Assembly: GCA_009792885.1 (NCBI GenBank) | Contig: WMCF01000032.1 | Span: 5,808,589 to 5,872,588 of the forward strand | DNA: 64,000 bases | Reading direction: 5' to 3' | Source: Eremophila alpestris peregrina | Taxonomy: Eukaryota > Chordata > Aves > Passeriformes > Alaudidae | Shown: piece by piece, positions 11,746 to 25,388 of the stretch | How positions within the stretch are numbered: position 1 is the stretch's first letter | How the letters are laid out: each line of letters begins with the position of its first letter | Made by a program: the position numbers and the translations under genes | Notes under the pieces: generated by a model | Told to the model about the DNA's origin: nothing | What the model saw: the letters and a program-made list of their open reading frames with translations, nothing else | Databases searched by the model: none

Positions 11746-14700
11746 CTGTTGCCTTCCAACAAGTCCCTGGTCATGTCTCCTGGGAAAACAAAGATCCTGA
11801 GTATTTTCTGTGTAGCTGCACTCAGACCTTGGTCAGTGCGTGGTCATGGCCTTGTGCTATGAATACAGCTAACTGCAAACAGGGCTGAGAGCTTCTGGGA
11901 GCTGCTGTTGTCCTCAGCTTCATTCTCAGTGATGAATATTTTCTTCCTTTTAAGAGCAGTTCATGTGTGAAACAGAACTGCAGTGCCGTTCTAACGCTGC
12001 AGTAAGGAAGTACCACGTGGTGAAAAGTTTGATGTTATCTGAAAATTGTGTATTCTTTTTGTAGTCAAAACCTTAACTATACTGGGATAAGAATCTTGGT
12101 TTTGGTACACCTGTGGTTTGGCCTGTGTGCCTCTTTCTGTTCCAGAACAGTATTTCTGCTGATGTAGGTGAGTGAGCTGACGGCTGGAGGAAGAGTTAAT
12201 GTGTGTGCATTAACATCATCTGGGGGAATGGTGCTGGCCACTGCATGTGGCCATCAATGCTGCACTTGGGGTGCTGGTTCTTGCACAGTCCTGGCTGTAA
12301 AGACCTAAAGCTCTTCCAGTGCTGCTGACTGGGGTCTCAGTAGGTAGGAAAGCATCTCATGTGATTCCCAGCTGCTCACAAGGAGCAGGGTCTTTAGGCC
12401 GTTTGTGTTGCACTCTTTGCTGTTGTGTATTTAGCATCCAGGCAGCAGCCAGATAACCCCCCAAGCCCGTGCCCCTGGTGGAAAGGCTCCCAGGTGGGGT
12501 TACACATTCCAGGCACGTCCTGGCTCAAGCTGAGTTAGTCATGCGTCTCAGCAAGCGTGTCAGATCTGAGACGATCTGTCTCCCTCCTGCTCTCTAAATC
12601 CCTGCTCTGTAAAAGGCAGTAATCAACAAAAGGGCAGTTGGAGTTGTGGAGCCTGGTTATATGATCTTGCCACTTCTTTCACCCTGATCTTCAGAGACAG
12701 GGTTTTGAGTGCAGAAGTATTTTCAGGAGCCTGGGAAAGTGGCTGGGACTGTACTGTTCAGCTGTAGGGCGCTGTCTCAAATTAAATAGCGGCAGGCAGT
12801 GACAGGAAAATGAAAAATACCTCATTCTTTAGGAGAAAACAAAATGAAAACTTGATGCCATGCTATCCCTCATGACCATATTCTGTGTCTGGAAGCTACT
12901 GCTAAAGCTCCTAGTCATGTGCATATCGTGTCTTTAAATGTATGCAAAAACCTGTTCATGTGCCTTCCCTTACATCTTTTCCACCTGAGGGCATAATCTA
13001 GTGACAATACAATCACTTCCATAGCAACCAGCATGTCATAAACAGGATTATGGCACTTAGACAGGATGGAGGCACTTCAGGAAGGAATCGCCCCCTCGTG
13101 TAAATACCCTCATTATCATGGAGCAAAGCAGGGTAAACAGTGATGTGTGTGTGGCACCCAGAGGCTGTGTCACCAGAGAACAGGGGAGGAGGGAGGGCAC
13201 AGGTTCACGTGTGTGCTGTGTCCTTAAACTAAAGTGATCAAGCCTTAAGAAGGTGAATCTGTCATTAGCAGGGCAAGGTAAACCCTATAGAGAGCTTGTC
13301 ACTGATCTCAGGTGCACCAGGCTGCATTGTCTCAGCTCATGACCCCTGAAGGCACCAGGGACACATTCTACCCATCTCTTACCTTCCTTTTTTCCATCAT
13401 GGACACTCTCATCCTCCAGTCTGTAGAGGGTAAGGTTTGTCTGCTATAAAGCACTGCATTTTTTCCCACTAATGCTGTCTGCAGAGTTAAATTAAAATAC
13501 TTTCTCAATGTACATTCAAGCTTGCGCCTTCTTTTAGTATAAACTTGAGCTGTTTTATTGTCAGAGACGATGGGAAGAACCATCAAAATCAAAAGCCTCT
13601 GTCTTTAGCTCCTTCTGCAGAAAAGACAAACAGTGTCATGTAATGTTCTTCTGCAGACCCATAAAGGAAAGAGAGCTACTTCACTTGCACACACTTACAG
13701 CCAGTGGTATTGTAGTTGGTTTTATGCTGCATAGATTGAAGTGAGAACAGTTACTGAGTGCTTTGTAAGAGTGTTTGAGCAGCTGCTCTGCTCTACTTTG
13801 CTCTGCAGTTTATGCACCACTTGCTTTCATTCAATAAAAGGCAGCATGAAAACACGGGAGTTATTGCAGATATTTGGTCTGTGGCTTCAGGGTGTCTTAT
13901 CATGGGGCTGGTTAAAACTTCTTTCTAGTGAATGGCTCTCACTCTTTGCAGTGTTTGGGTGATGTAACCAATGACTCGATTGCTGCAGTCAGTCAAAAGT
14001 ACTGCCTGGCTCTCTCCCAGGAGCTTTAACACCTGCTAAAAGGGTGAAGAATTCTGGGCAACTGCTGCCAGCCCTTAAGTGCTGTGAAAAGTCTCTTGTC
14101 AAAGATCCAGCTCTCTGGATCTGTCCAGGTTGGGAGTCAGGATAATGCTCCCCACTAATGGGGCTTGGTCAGAGCAGCTCTAACTCTCTGTTGTTGCCTA
14201 AACTGCTTTTTGTAGTGGTGTTTTTAGAGAGCTGAGTTTGTGGAAAGGGATCCTGAGCACTAGTAGTGGTACAGAATTGCTGAGGAGGACATGACTCTCT
14301 TCTTTTTATTGTATTTTTTCTGCTGGTCCTGCGACCAGTGAGGTCTGACAGCCCCACCTGATTAAAGAATAAGCTTCAGTAAGAGATACTGTGAGTCCTA
14401 CACTGGGGCAAGTAGGGCTTTTTTGTTCCTGCTTAGGATGCTCACCCAAAATACATTCACAAATGAGGCTTAAAATACCTGCCTATAAAGAACAGAAAGA
14501 AAAATTCCCTGTAGGGAAGGGAGTAGCTCAAGCCTGAGATATTTCAAGTGCATGTTGAATGTATGGTGCAGCCTGGCTTAAAAATATGTCTAAAGCTACT
14601 CATGCAAAGTGATACACCTGGCTCCCTTTTGTGGAGAGCCTTTATGGGAGAGTTCACACATAGCCTGGGGTTTTTCTGCTTTACACACTGGTGAATCCCA

Positions 14701-17700
14701 CTTTGGGATAATGTTCCAAACAGGCAAATTGCTGCTCTGCACATGTAGCAAGGTATTTGGTGCTTCAGAGAAGCTGTTTCTTTGCAAATGCAAAGTTAGC
14801 CCTGAAGGTAACTGTAGGTGTTAGTGCTGAAGGTTGCTATAAAACCAAGGAATGTGGTTCACTGGTCAAGATAAGGTGGCTGAAAGTCCATCCAGCTGCA
14901 GCAGTGAAAGACCCTGAAATAAAAGTAAACACAGCAGCAAATAGCAAATAAGTAACTAAGCACCAGTTCCTGGTGTAGATTTGATGAAAATGTGTTCCAG
15001 GAACCACAGCAGCAAGAAAAGGTGGTATCATGTATTTTCTGCATTTGTTATTCTGGAACCTCTCACTGAGAATGCTGATCTGGCACTAACAGCTGTTTTT
15101 AAGTAGCCTAATTTAATTTTTAAGTTTGTGTGAGTGCTCCCTGCAGGACTGATCAATACTGTTTGTGTTGGTTTTAGTGGGAGTGGCCCACCTTGGTGAT
15201 GTTGCAAACATACACAAGTCTCTGTAAGGCACCACAAGGTGTGTGTTGAATGAGAGGCCAAAAGTCAGAGCAGCCACAGGGATGGCTCCTAGCAGGAGTG
15301 ACCCATTGCTCAGCTATCAATGGCTGTGGCCTGAAAGTTGTATGGGAGGCTGGATTAAATAATCCTTCCCAAAGAGTTTTTGTGCCAGGACTCTCCTGGC
15401 TCTGTGTTGCTTCAAAGAGCTGCAGTGGAGGAAGTGGAGGAGGCAGCTGGCTGTTATCCACTGGATTTCTTCTTCCTTTGTTGGATCTCCCCCTCGTGCT
15501 TCCAGTTTGGAAGTTGTGGGCCTTGTTTCTAACCCGAGATGGGAGGCTTAAAACAGCAGACTGAGGAGTCTGTGCTCCTGGGTCTTCACTCTGAAAGGCA
15601 CTGTAACCCCAAATCTGCCAGTCAGTAGCTGTGAATTTATTAGGGAGAGAAAAAGGGCCTGGTTTGTGGGTGAGAAGTGCAATTCTCTCTCAGGGCCAAG
15701 TGAGGATCTGGTGAGCAGGAGCATGGAGCCTGTTGTTCAGCAAAGGCTGTGAATCCTGTGCTGGCTGCCCTTTGGCAGGTGCAGGGGCTGTGACCACAGC
15801 AGCTGTTTTCCACTGAAGGAGCCTTTCCCTTGAGGTTTGTTGTTGTGCAACACCTTGGGCTTGGCTTGCCAAGCTCTTCTGCTGTAGCACTCCTGTCTTG
15901 CTGTGATTCTTCATGGATAGAAAGCACTGGTTGTTAATCCAAAGGTAAGCCACAGAAATACACAGTAGATACAGTAATCTCAGCATACCCAGGGAGAGAT
16001 AAGAGAAAAAGGAGTTGGTGGGAGGAACAGCTCAGGATTACACTGTGAGGGGGGAACTGTCAGCCAGTTTGGGATATGAAAGAAAACATACTTCCTCCTA
16101 TTTTTTATAGTTTTGGCCTCAGTGAGCAGTGTTGTGGCCTCTCTGAAGGAAGGCTTCAGTGTGTTTGAAGTCTTCAAGGTCAAAGCCCCAGGACTGCTGA
16201 CTGGTGAGGCTGTCTGTTGGTGGGAGGATGTGATGCTTTCAGAATGCAGAACTGCAGTTGTGAGATGAATTGTCTTTTAGTGGGTGGAGGAGTGGGGGAA
16301 GTCTCCATTATCAACATTAAATGTCCAAAGTGGCTTAAATTTCCCAGTGAAATACACAGTGAAAAGTTGCAAAGGGTAAGTTTATCACAAGCAGAGAAAT
16401 CAAACTGCAGTCAGTGCCTTCTCTAAAAGACACAACTTTAGTTCTTAGTTCGTGGGGTTCACTTTTTTCCTAGACAAAAGCTGGTGTTCAGTGCCCCTCA
16501 CGGTGTGATGTAAGTGGTGCATGGAATGCTCCTCACAGAGCAGCTTTTCCAGCCAGAGGTGTGTCAGGAGGAAGGCTTTGCTCTCAGGTGTGACAGGAGC
16601 AGGGAGCTGCTGGCTGTGCCAACACTGGCACTCCAGGCCAGGCTGGAGCAGCAGTCCCAAGCAATGAAATCTGCTCCGTGGCTGTGTCCAGTGACAAGGT
16701 GTGGGTCTGTGCAGCTCCAGGCAGCTGAAGCTTCCACAGGGCATGTGCACTTTGCATTTCTGCCTCTCAAACTGATCCAAGCAGGGTTCTGCTGAGAGGT
16801 AGAAGCTCTGCAGTAATTTCTTCCCCAGATGTAGCTGCTGTATAAACAAATGTTGAAGGACTGTTTTCTCACAATGGTCCTCTATCAAGGGCGCTTCAGC
16901 ACTCCCAAGTTACTGGATTAGCATGACAAGGGTGGCTTGAAGCACTGCTGATAAGAGCAGAGTGTTTCCTGCTAGAATTATGATCGAGCAACTTATAATT
17001 CTGCCGTCTTGCACTTTTTTCAATCCTGGACTTAAATGGAAAGCTTTGGCTGCCTCAAGTGTCACCACTTCCTCTTGTGCATCTCTGAAGGGTTTGGTGC
17101 TGTCCAAGTCTGCAGTGCACAGGCTGGGGCTGCTGCTAGAAGAGGTCACTCTTCTGGGAACTGTGGAGCATTGCAAAAGTATTTCCTCCCTTGTGCTGTG
17201 TTTGGAAAGGCTGTTTTTTCTAATAAAGCAGATGAACTGCGTGCTCTCAAGTCCTGTGTGGTTTGAGTGTTTTGTTTTTGCTGGTGGTTTTTTATTTAGA
17301 TTCTTTTTGCAACATGCAGGTGCTTAAATCTACTCGAAGAGCCCAGGAGAAAACTTAGTATTGTCACTTTCCTTACAAGTTAGACGAGAGTTTTGAATTT
17401 GTTTTTAAACTCCCCAAACAATCTAACCCAAACATCTTTGTGTTGTAGAAACATGCAAACAAATTGACTTTAGGTTAGTTTGTGTGTACACTGAAGCCCC
17501 AGGAAGTCCCATGGTTGTATGGAGCCCAGGCTTTGCTGCAAGGTTTGAACTTGTGATCTGAATCTTTGCAAAATGGGTCTGTTTCTCTACAGGGTTGCAA
17601 ATCTTTTTTTTTAAACATTGTGGGGAGGGAGATTCTGACCAGCACTTTCTGGCATTGTCTGTAACTGTGTGCTCAAAGTCTCCTTTACTTTTTAATGACA

Positions 17701-20258
17701 CTAAAGACTTTTTTTGGTCCTGATTTCCCATGAACTGGCACTGCTGTGTCAGTGCTGCAGTGCCAAGGCCTGTGTGTGTTGGTGAAACTGCACCCAGCAC
17801 CCATTGGGAATAAATAAATTTACATTGCTTGTTGAACAAGATACAGAAGTGGATAGTACTGAATTCTGACATACTGAGCACTATTTAAAATTAGATTTGG
17901 GCTGTAAATGTGGATGTTTGTCTATGATAGACACCTACAGGCAGGACCTCAGCAGAGAAATAGTGCAAAATTGTCATTTCAACACTGAGTCTTTATTTGT
18001 GTAAATGGCACCTAAATCTGAGGTCCTGCATGAGGAACCCTAACACTGATGTGACTCCTCCATCCCTAATAAAATTTGCAGCTTTAGACCTTTTAATCAC
18101 ACCTGTGTGAAGTGGAATTTTGTGGTTCCTGAGGTCGTGGTCCAGGAGGGGTGGCTGGAACATTTTGCACTCTGGGGCTGCTCAGTGATTAAATCAAGGA
18201 ACTGGCCAGGCTGGAAACAGGTTTTCAGAGCAGCTCAGAGGTAGGTCTGGTCCCAGTTATAGTGTAACCAGGCCTGGTATGCACAGAAGCAGCCCTGCCA
18301 GCCAGGGGCCAGGCTGTTTGAGCAGCTGCCCAGTGAACCAGGCTGAACATCTGATCCAGGCATGAAACACTGGATGTTCATGGCAGATGAATTCTTACAA
18401 CCCCTGGCCTGGCATAAACCTGGCACACAAAGAAAGTCCCTGTGCCTTCAGTGTGCTTCAGCACTAAGAGTTGGGTGGAAAAGTGTGGAACATGACAGGC
18501 TTTGTGCTGAATTTCCCTTTTGGAATATCTCGGAGTGCTCAACCCAGAAGTAGAAATCAGGAACCAAATAAAAGGTGGCTGGCTGACTTCTGTCTTCATG
18601 TGACCCCATAGGCTTTCCTAAACCATAGCTTTTTTAAAACCATCATGGAAAAAAACACACTTCTAGTTTTGGGCTTATAGATGAGCTGTTTCCTGCCCTT
18701 TATGGCTTCTTTTTGGTTTGGAGTTGGAAACAACGCTGAGAGCAAATAGAACAGCCCACTGCACTGCTGGTGAGAGGGTCTGTAACATCATTTTATCTCT
18801 GGTTAATTTGTGACCTGCAGAAATGTAGCTGAGCAGGGAATATTCCTCTTAAAGGGCTAACATCAACCCATCCATCTCAGAGCTTACTCTTTGTTTCTCT
18901 CTGCCCCTAAGACCACACTCTCCATCACTTTAACAGCCTTGAGCAGTTCTTGCTGCCACGTGAGCAGGTGATGAGTGTTCCCCTGCTATAGATGACCTGT
19001 GCTGTGATGCTCTCCTTGGTGGTGAGTGTGCATCTGCTCCTCACCCACTGCTTTGGCTGTGACCTGTGGGCTGGGATGTGTCTGTTGTGTGGGACAGGCT
19101 CTGAGGTGAGGGTGTAATGCCCCTCCTGGACAAGCAGTGGCACTGATCTCTTCAGCAGAGCCCTGGAGCTCAGCTGGTGTCTGTGACTTTGCTCCAGTGC
19201 CCACCTTCCCTGCAAGCTCCCCTCTTGCAAGTCTCTTCTTGCATTTTGAAGCCCTCTTTGGAAGAGCAATGAGGTTGAAAGGGAGGTACAGGGCTGTGTG
19301 ACTCAGTTCAGGCCCATCCATTTGTCAGGGAAATGGTTTTCCAGTGCTGCATTCCAATAGGAAGTGTCAAGCCTGATAAATATTGCTCGAGCTTCCTTAC
19401 CTCTTCATTTTCCCTTGAGCTCAGTTTCTAGAAAGACATACTGTTATGTAAAATATTGGAGGTAGTCACCAGGGACCAACCTGGATTGGAGACAGGGCAG
19501 AAATATTTTAATTTTGAAGCTGGCTGTTAAAAACAGTTAAATGAACAAACACTTTCTTTTATTTTATAGACACTTTACTTTAAAAAAAAAGAAAGGAAGG
19601 GAACCAAGACTGATACATTGAAGTGTCTGGGAGGAGAACATCCTTTGTTTGGTGTGCTGGAGATAAAGGCAGCCTCCCTTTAATCAGTGGCCTTTTTTTC
19701 CAAGTGCTTTTTTAATGCAGTGCAGCCAGTGAGTCTGAGTTTCTTATTTCTGGGCACTGGCTGAAATAGCTCTTCCTGCTGGAATCAAAATGGGAAATGA
19801 CCTGAGCTCCAGTGCTGGAGAAGAGGAAGAAGGGGAGTGGCTTTCTGGCTGGAAACTTGGTAGTTCTGTTTATCTGTTCAGTAGCTGAGAAATAATTACT
19901 TTTCAAGTGTTCAGAATTTGGCTAGTGGGACCATTCATTGTCTTGTTATCCATGGAAGTATGGTGATGGGAAAAAGTGGTGTTCTCCTCTTAAGATTTTA
20001 GTTAATAAAGGTTGTCACTAATATTTTTATGAAAGCATTTTTTTCGTCAACAGCACTTTCATGGAGAGAGTTGCCTTGAATCTGCAGCAGATCTATTAGT
20101 CTGAATAAGGATTTTTACTGCTTGGTGAACAGAAGGAAGGCAGTCAGGTGACAGCCACACATGGGAAATGGCTAGACATGCTTTAGCCCTGCTCACATTG
20201 ATTTGCAATGTCACACTGGTCATGTATGGTATTTAAATATTCAGTAATTCCCAGGAAT

Positions 20259-20286
20259 CTAAAGTTAACTTTAAAGTTAACTTTAG
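20259..20286. repeat. 28-bp perfect palindrome
   Basis: The sequence equals its own reverse complement and is built from a doubled aaagttaacttt unit (each an HpaI-type gttaac core). It is 240 bp upstream of the hairpin at 20525. Confidence 0.95.
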
Positions 20287-20524
20287 AACCACGAACCACT
20301 TAAATATTTTTTTTTCTTACAGTATCTTACAGCATGCATTCAAAAGAGTTAAGAGTTTTATTTTCAAGATCATAAGTTATGTTCATGCTTTTCAATCTTT
20401 TAGTCTGGATTGAATAATTATAAAAGGGCTTCTTCTCTCATTTCATTATTGTGGGAGTAAATTTTTCCTAGTGCCTGTTTGCTGGGGAGTAGCCAAAGGA
20501 TCTAAATCTTGACTATGGGTTAAA

Positions 20525-20593
20525 TTTTGTTTTTCGGTAGAGGGGAAAAAGAAAAGAGTGTCTTTTCTTTTTCCCCTCTACCGAAAAACAAAA
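20525..20593. repeat. Perfect inverted repeat: 33-bp arms, 3-base loop
   Basis: Left arm 20525-20557, loop gtg 20558-20560, right arm 20561-20593; the arms are exact reverse complements. The arm core is cggtagaggggaaaaagaaa. No terminal repeats of a known transposon or target duplication are visible around it. Confidence 0.95.
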
Positions 20594-22242
20594 AAAAGTA
20601 AGTTGATTCAGAAATAAAAGTAATTTATAAGCTTGAGAACTCTGCCCATATAAATGATTACAGACCTTTTTGACTACTGCCAAGTAATAAAGAAATCTAA
20701 TATTTAGCTGTCTGCTTGTCAAATGTCTTTACAAGTAGTTTTGCTCAAAGCAGCCAACAGAGATGTGACAGGTTTCCAAACAAATTTGTACACTTAGTCC
20801 CTAAAAACTTTTAAATTGTTCTAGCACTTAGTAGGGTGGCAGGATCTACTCCTCTCTGACAAGAAAGTGCATTAAGGTTCTGTATTTCTGGGAGCTTTTC
20901 TCTGTTTGAGACAACCATAGCAGCAATGGGTGTGTGCATGTTTGTGTGCAGGAAATCTGTGGGTTTTGTCTCTAAGATATTAAATCTGCTCTTTGTTCTG
21001 TCCCCAGCAGAGCTGGCAGCATGGATTGCTTCAGGGGAAGAATTGATTGCCCTTTCAGTGCAGAGTTGGGCCGTCAGGAGCTGAGCTTATCTATTTGACT
21101 TCATGCTAGTGCTTCTCATCTGCCTCAGTGCTGTTTGATCAGCTGAGGGGCAGGCAGCTGAGGGCAGGCAGTGACACAAAACACAGTTGTTCCTGCAGTG
21201 TTTTGGTTTTTAAATAGTGGGAGGCAAGTGGGTGTTCCTGGCTGCATGAACAATTGCTGTAAGTACAGTTGTGTGATGGCAAGAAGGGAGAGGTGCTGCT
21301 GCTTTCCCCTCCCCAAGTCACTGAGAGGGGCTCCAGGTGAGCCCTGTGAGGCTCCACTGTCTGAGAAGATGCACCTGATCAATAGTGGCTGCTCAGAGGA
21401 TGAGCTGCTCCTGCACAGACTGGGAAATAGGGCAGAGGAGTTCATTCTTTTCTTGGCAATAAGTGCTCCTGGAAGTTAATTACTTGGGGTCTGCATGGAG
21501 ACAATTTGAGACATTTCTTTTGCTAGAGCCTGCAAATCACTGCATTGGAGTTCTGTGTCTTAGATTAATTTTTGCTTGGATCTGTTGAGGATTTGGTTTA
21601 GGCTCTTGTGCAAGAGGGAAGCCAAAACAAGCTCTCCTGCTGTGAGCTGGTGCTCAGGTACTAGAACCAGCTTTGCTCCTCCACTTCCCTAGTAGGCTTC
21701 CTGACCTGCTCTGTGAGCCCAGCAGCTGGATCAGCTGCTCTCCCACATGATGCCAGTTTCTGTGCTCTCTCCTGCTTGTTCTTTGAGAATTCTGATCTTC
21801 TGTTGTAAACTTTGGTGTGGTCTGGAACCCTGGGGTTGGAGCCCTTTCATAGGGAAGCTGAGGCTGGGAAGCTTCCTCTGTAGAAGGGACCACTTCCTCC
21901 CTCACTTTCCTAAATTAATGGAGTGAAACACCTACAGAAGCAGCACTTGTGCTGTGTAGTGCTGCCTTTGAGGAGTATTAATCCCTTTTGGGTGTCAGCA
22001 CTTCTCTGAGCTGTATCAGGCACAAGCACAGCTGCACATCTTACCCCTTCCCCTCCACCCCTCCTTATTTCTGCAGTTCTGCCTTCCTGCTTGTCAAAGG
22101 AAAACCTGAGCTGTGGATGGAGACAGAGCATGTGATCCTCTTAAATTCTTGTTGCGACAACTTGGTGTAGCTTCTCACTTGTTTAACCAAAGTCCTGTCT
22201 CCTTTGGCTGTCTGACCTCCCTTTGGGATGGGCAGTCAGTGC

Positions 22243-22540
22243 TGGGATGGGATGGGCAGGATGAGAGGGAGCAGGGCTGTGGGGATGGGATGGGCAGGAT
22301 GAGCAGGAGCAGGGCTGTGGGAATGCAGAGGAGGGGATGGGATGGGCAGGATGAGCAGGAGCAGGGCTGTGGGGATGGGATGGGCAGGATGAGCAGGAGC
22401 AGGGCTGTGGGGATGGCATGGGCAGGATGAGCAGGANGAGCAGGGCTGTGGGGATGGGATGGGCAGGATGAGCAGGAGCAGGGCTGTGGGGATGGCATGG
22501 GCAGGATGAGCAGGAGCAGGGCTGTGGGGATGCAGAGGAG
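22243..22540 (+). repeat. 38-bp minisatellite, about 7 copies, with one N
   Basis: The unit reads ggatgggatgggcaggatga + gcaggagcagggctgtgg. The anchor agggctgt recurs at 22273, 22311, 22363, 22401, 22442, 22480 and 22518: spacing 38, 50, 38, 41, 38, 38. The 50-bp step carries a 12-bp insertion (aatgcagaggag-like) that reappears after the last copy. Position 22437 is an N inside a 3-base expansion. Two unit variants alternate (gggatggga and ggatggcat). Serine/cysteine/proline-rich frames on the minus strand come from this array. Confidence 0.9.
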
Positions 22541-22999
22541 GGCTTGAGCAGGGAGCTCTCATGCGAGCTGGCAGCCTCCCACCTCCGGGCTCGTTGCTGT
22601 GCAGCTCTGGAAGGCAGCGGCCAATGGGATGCAGCAGCATCAGCACAGTTGGGCTCGCCCAGTAACTCCCGGGCTGCCTTGTTTTCGGTCTGAAACACGT
22701 AACTTCTCTATTGCCACTTTATCCCTTTCTCTGCCTTTCCTCTTCCCTCCCCTCAGCTGTCTCGTGGTGTTGTTTTGAGGAATAACACGTGCGCTGTCGG
22801 GTCTCTCAGACTCTGTGTGTTTCTCACGCCCAAAGAGCGACTGCCCAGTGTGGGGGCAATCTGTCACCTCTTGGTGACAGTGCCAGGTGGGGTGGGTCAT
22901 TGCAGCTGGAGGCAAACCTTGCTCTGAAGGTTTGTGCTCAGCCCAGCCCTGTAAGCAAGCTGAAAGTAGCCCTAAAACGGGATCATCAGCCATTTCACA

Positions 23000-23521
23000 T
23001 GTGGGGACTCTCTTCCAGTTGTGTGCCAGCATCAATGCTGTGTGAGTGCCTCTCCCAGTGCAGGAGAGGTGCTGAAGAGCTGGAGCATGTGTAGGGGAAG
23101 GCCACTGAGATGGTAAGAGCCTGACCTGTGGAGGGAGGCTGGGACACTTGGGACCCTTCAGCATGGAGAGGAGAAGGGGGAATGACAGATCTGGGAGCAG
23201 CCTTTGCATAACTGAGGGAAGGGACTTGGAGAACATGGCTCCAGGCTCTTCTCAGAGGTGCCCAGCAGAAGGACAAGAGACAACAACGTCAGGATGAAAT
23301 GGGAAATGGAACATGGATGCAGCCATGAGCATTTTTCTTTATAGTGCTGGAGCAGGGGCTGAGGGAAGCTTTGGGAACTTGAGCACTAGAAACACTCAAA
23401 ACTTGCCCAGGCAAGACTCTGAGCAACCCCATCTATGAAATCAGCCCTACTTTAAGCAGCAGGTTGCACTACAGTGACCTCCAGAGGTCTTTTCCAGCCT
23501 ATTGTTTGCTACCATTGTATG
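23000..23521 (+). mobile_element. CR1 LINE 3' fragment (degenerate)
   Basis: Reads like the 3' end of an amniote CR1 element in + orientation: gaaggccactgagatggt-type sequence near 23095, gagaggagaaggggg, ggacaagagacaacaacg (23271), gcccaggcaagactctgagcaacccc (about 23404) and the near-terminal gacctccagaggtcttttcc (23476-23495). Several indels and mismatches indicate an old, 5'-truncated copy. The start is approximate. The 198-codon minus-strand open frame across it is not a gene. Confidence 0.75.
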
Positions 23522-24337
23522 GAATGCGTGGAATTGAGGTTTGTCTCTGGAATCTCAGTAACACATTGTCACAGCAGCAGTGACATGTTGACATAGTGGA
23601 GTGAATGCTGTAGAACTGGAGCTTTACATGTGGACATTTAACATTTAGGGGAATTAACCTTTCAGGACTCTGTGGTGCCTATTTTTGAGTTACTGGGAAA
23701 GGAGATGAAATAGCCATGGATGCTGCTTTCCCCCTTCTCCCTGGGGTGCTGAGTTAAGGCTGAATGGGGCTTTGTTTTCCCAGGTACCCCCTCCTGCCCT
23801 GTTAGTGTGATCTCTATTTTAAAAGTATGCTTCACATTCATGTATTGTCCACACAGTCCTTTCAGGAGAGTCAAGGCTAACATTAAAGACACAGTCATTC
23901 TTATTTTCTCTTTAATAAGGTCCAGGGGTGTTACAATCTAGCTGTAATGAAAAGCTAATCACCAGCCTTCCTCCACCCCCTAGGATCCCAGGAGGTTACT
24001 GGAACAGCACACTGCCCCAGTTTCTCTTCCTCATGTGTGTGATGATTGCACTTTATAGTTTTGTTTGGTATTTTAGGCATGACTCTTGATAAGCCAGTTT
24101 GATAGCTGGCTGCTATGTCTAGGACCAGCATTTGACAGATGACTTCAGAGGGGGAAAGCAACTTAAGTAGCTTAATAGGATTTAGCTCTGTCTACACTGT
24201 CCTGCCAGAGCACGTTATAAACCACTTTAGTGGGATTCCTTCTTTAAATATAGCCATGACATAAGTGCAGGCAGAACCTCTTAGAGAACTCTGGGAACTT
24301 TCCTGAAAAATCAATCTCTGTGGTTCAGAAGAATTGC

Positions 24338-24354
24338 TGAATGAATGAATGAAT
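24338..24354 (+). repeat. (TGAA)4 microsatellite
   Basis: tgaatgaatgaatgaat. Confidence 0.9.
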
Positions 24355-25371
24355 ATCAGTGCAGGAGCTCGAGGAATCCCACCAGCACTGATCTCATGAG
24401 CAGGATAAAAGGCTCTCTGAAAGCAGGCTGTGTGTGTATATTAAATTACCTATAAAATGCATTGATTTCTAGTGGATATGATGTGTATGTCGTGGGAAAG
24501 CAGAGCAACTAATGAAAAATCCTGTTAGGACACAGTGGGGCAGACACCTCCTCCTTTTAACTGATGCAACCTCTATTACAGCCAAATAGCCCTGTGTCCT
24601 TTGTATTCCCAAACTTGGTGGGAAAGGAAGCTGAAAGTGAGGTATATTTGTCTTTACATAGTTGATCCAAACCAAGTACTTTCAATTTCTTTAGGCCCGT
24701 GGCCCATGACAGTTTTCAGCTTTGCAGGCAAACCCTAAGAGAGTTGAACAGCTTTGAAACAGCTGAAAGGAGACAGATTCCCCTCTTCCCCCAGCCCCGT
24801 GGGGAAATGAAGAAACTGCAAGAAGAGCTGCTGAGACCCAGAGCCACAGAGTGAGATTGATGCCCTGTGAATGTGTGCTGGGGCATCAGATTTGCCTTGT
24901 AACTGCAGGGGTTGTAATCTATGAGTGCATCTGCTGTTAGCTGTGCCCCTGTTCACTCAGCAATGGCATCTCAGGAGGTGAATTTAAAAAAGTGTGTTGC
25001 TCCCCTTTTATGAGGATGCTGCTGGGGAGCAGAAGCACAGGGGTGAGGCAGTGACCACTCACCAGAATGCTGCCCTTGAGGGGGAACTTGACTGTGGCTG
25101 CTGAGAGGAGCAGATCTGCAGCTCTGCACTGCTGCTGGGAAGAGCTGCAAAGAAAACTCCCTGTTCAGATTGCATTTCCCTTCAGGGCAGCAGCCTGAGG
25201 AGGCCCTAATCCCTGCTCACATTTGGCTAGGAGCCTGCAGGAGGCCTTTCTCAGCTCCCCAGCCTCCCTAGCACTGGGGAGAAGTGGTTAATGACGCTCC
25301 CAGTGTTGTCAGTGGTGCAGAAACAAGGGCTCCAGCTGGGACTGTGGTGGGTCTTGGCTAGCTTGGATAGG

Positions 25372-25388
25372 TTTTTTTTTTTTTTTTT
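25372..25388 (+). repeat. Poly(T) run
   Basis: Seventeen T residues, with further shorter T runs at about 25420 and 25661. Confidence 0.85.

Noticed and set aside
16445..16888. 147-codon minus-strand open frame
   Set aside because: No recognisable domain or splice context; a + strand frame overlaps it.
22183..22698. Overlapping minus-strand frames rich in Ser, Cys, Pro and His
   Set aside because: They are translations of the 38-bp minisatellite and stay open only because the unit lacks stops.
22640..23236. 198-codon minus-strand open frame
   Set aside because: It runs antisense across a degenerate CR1 fragment, with no recognisable domain.
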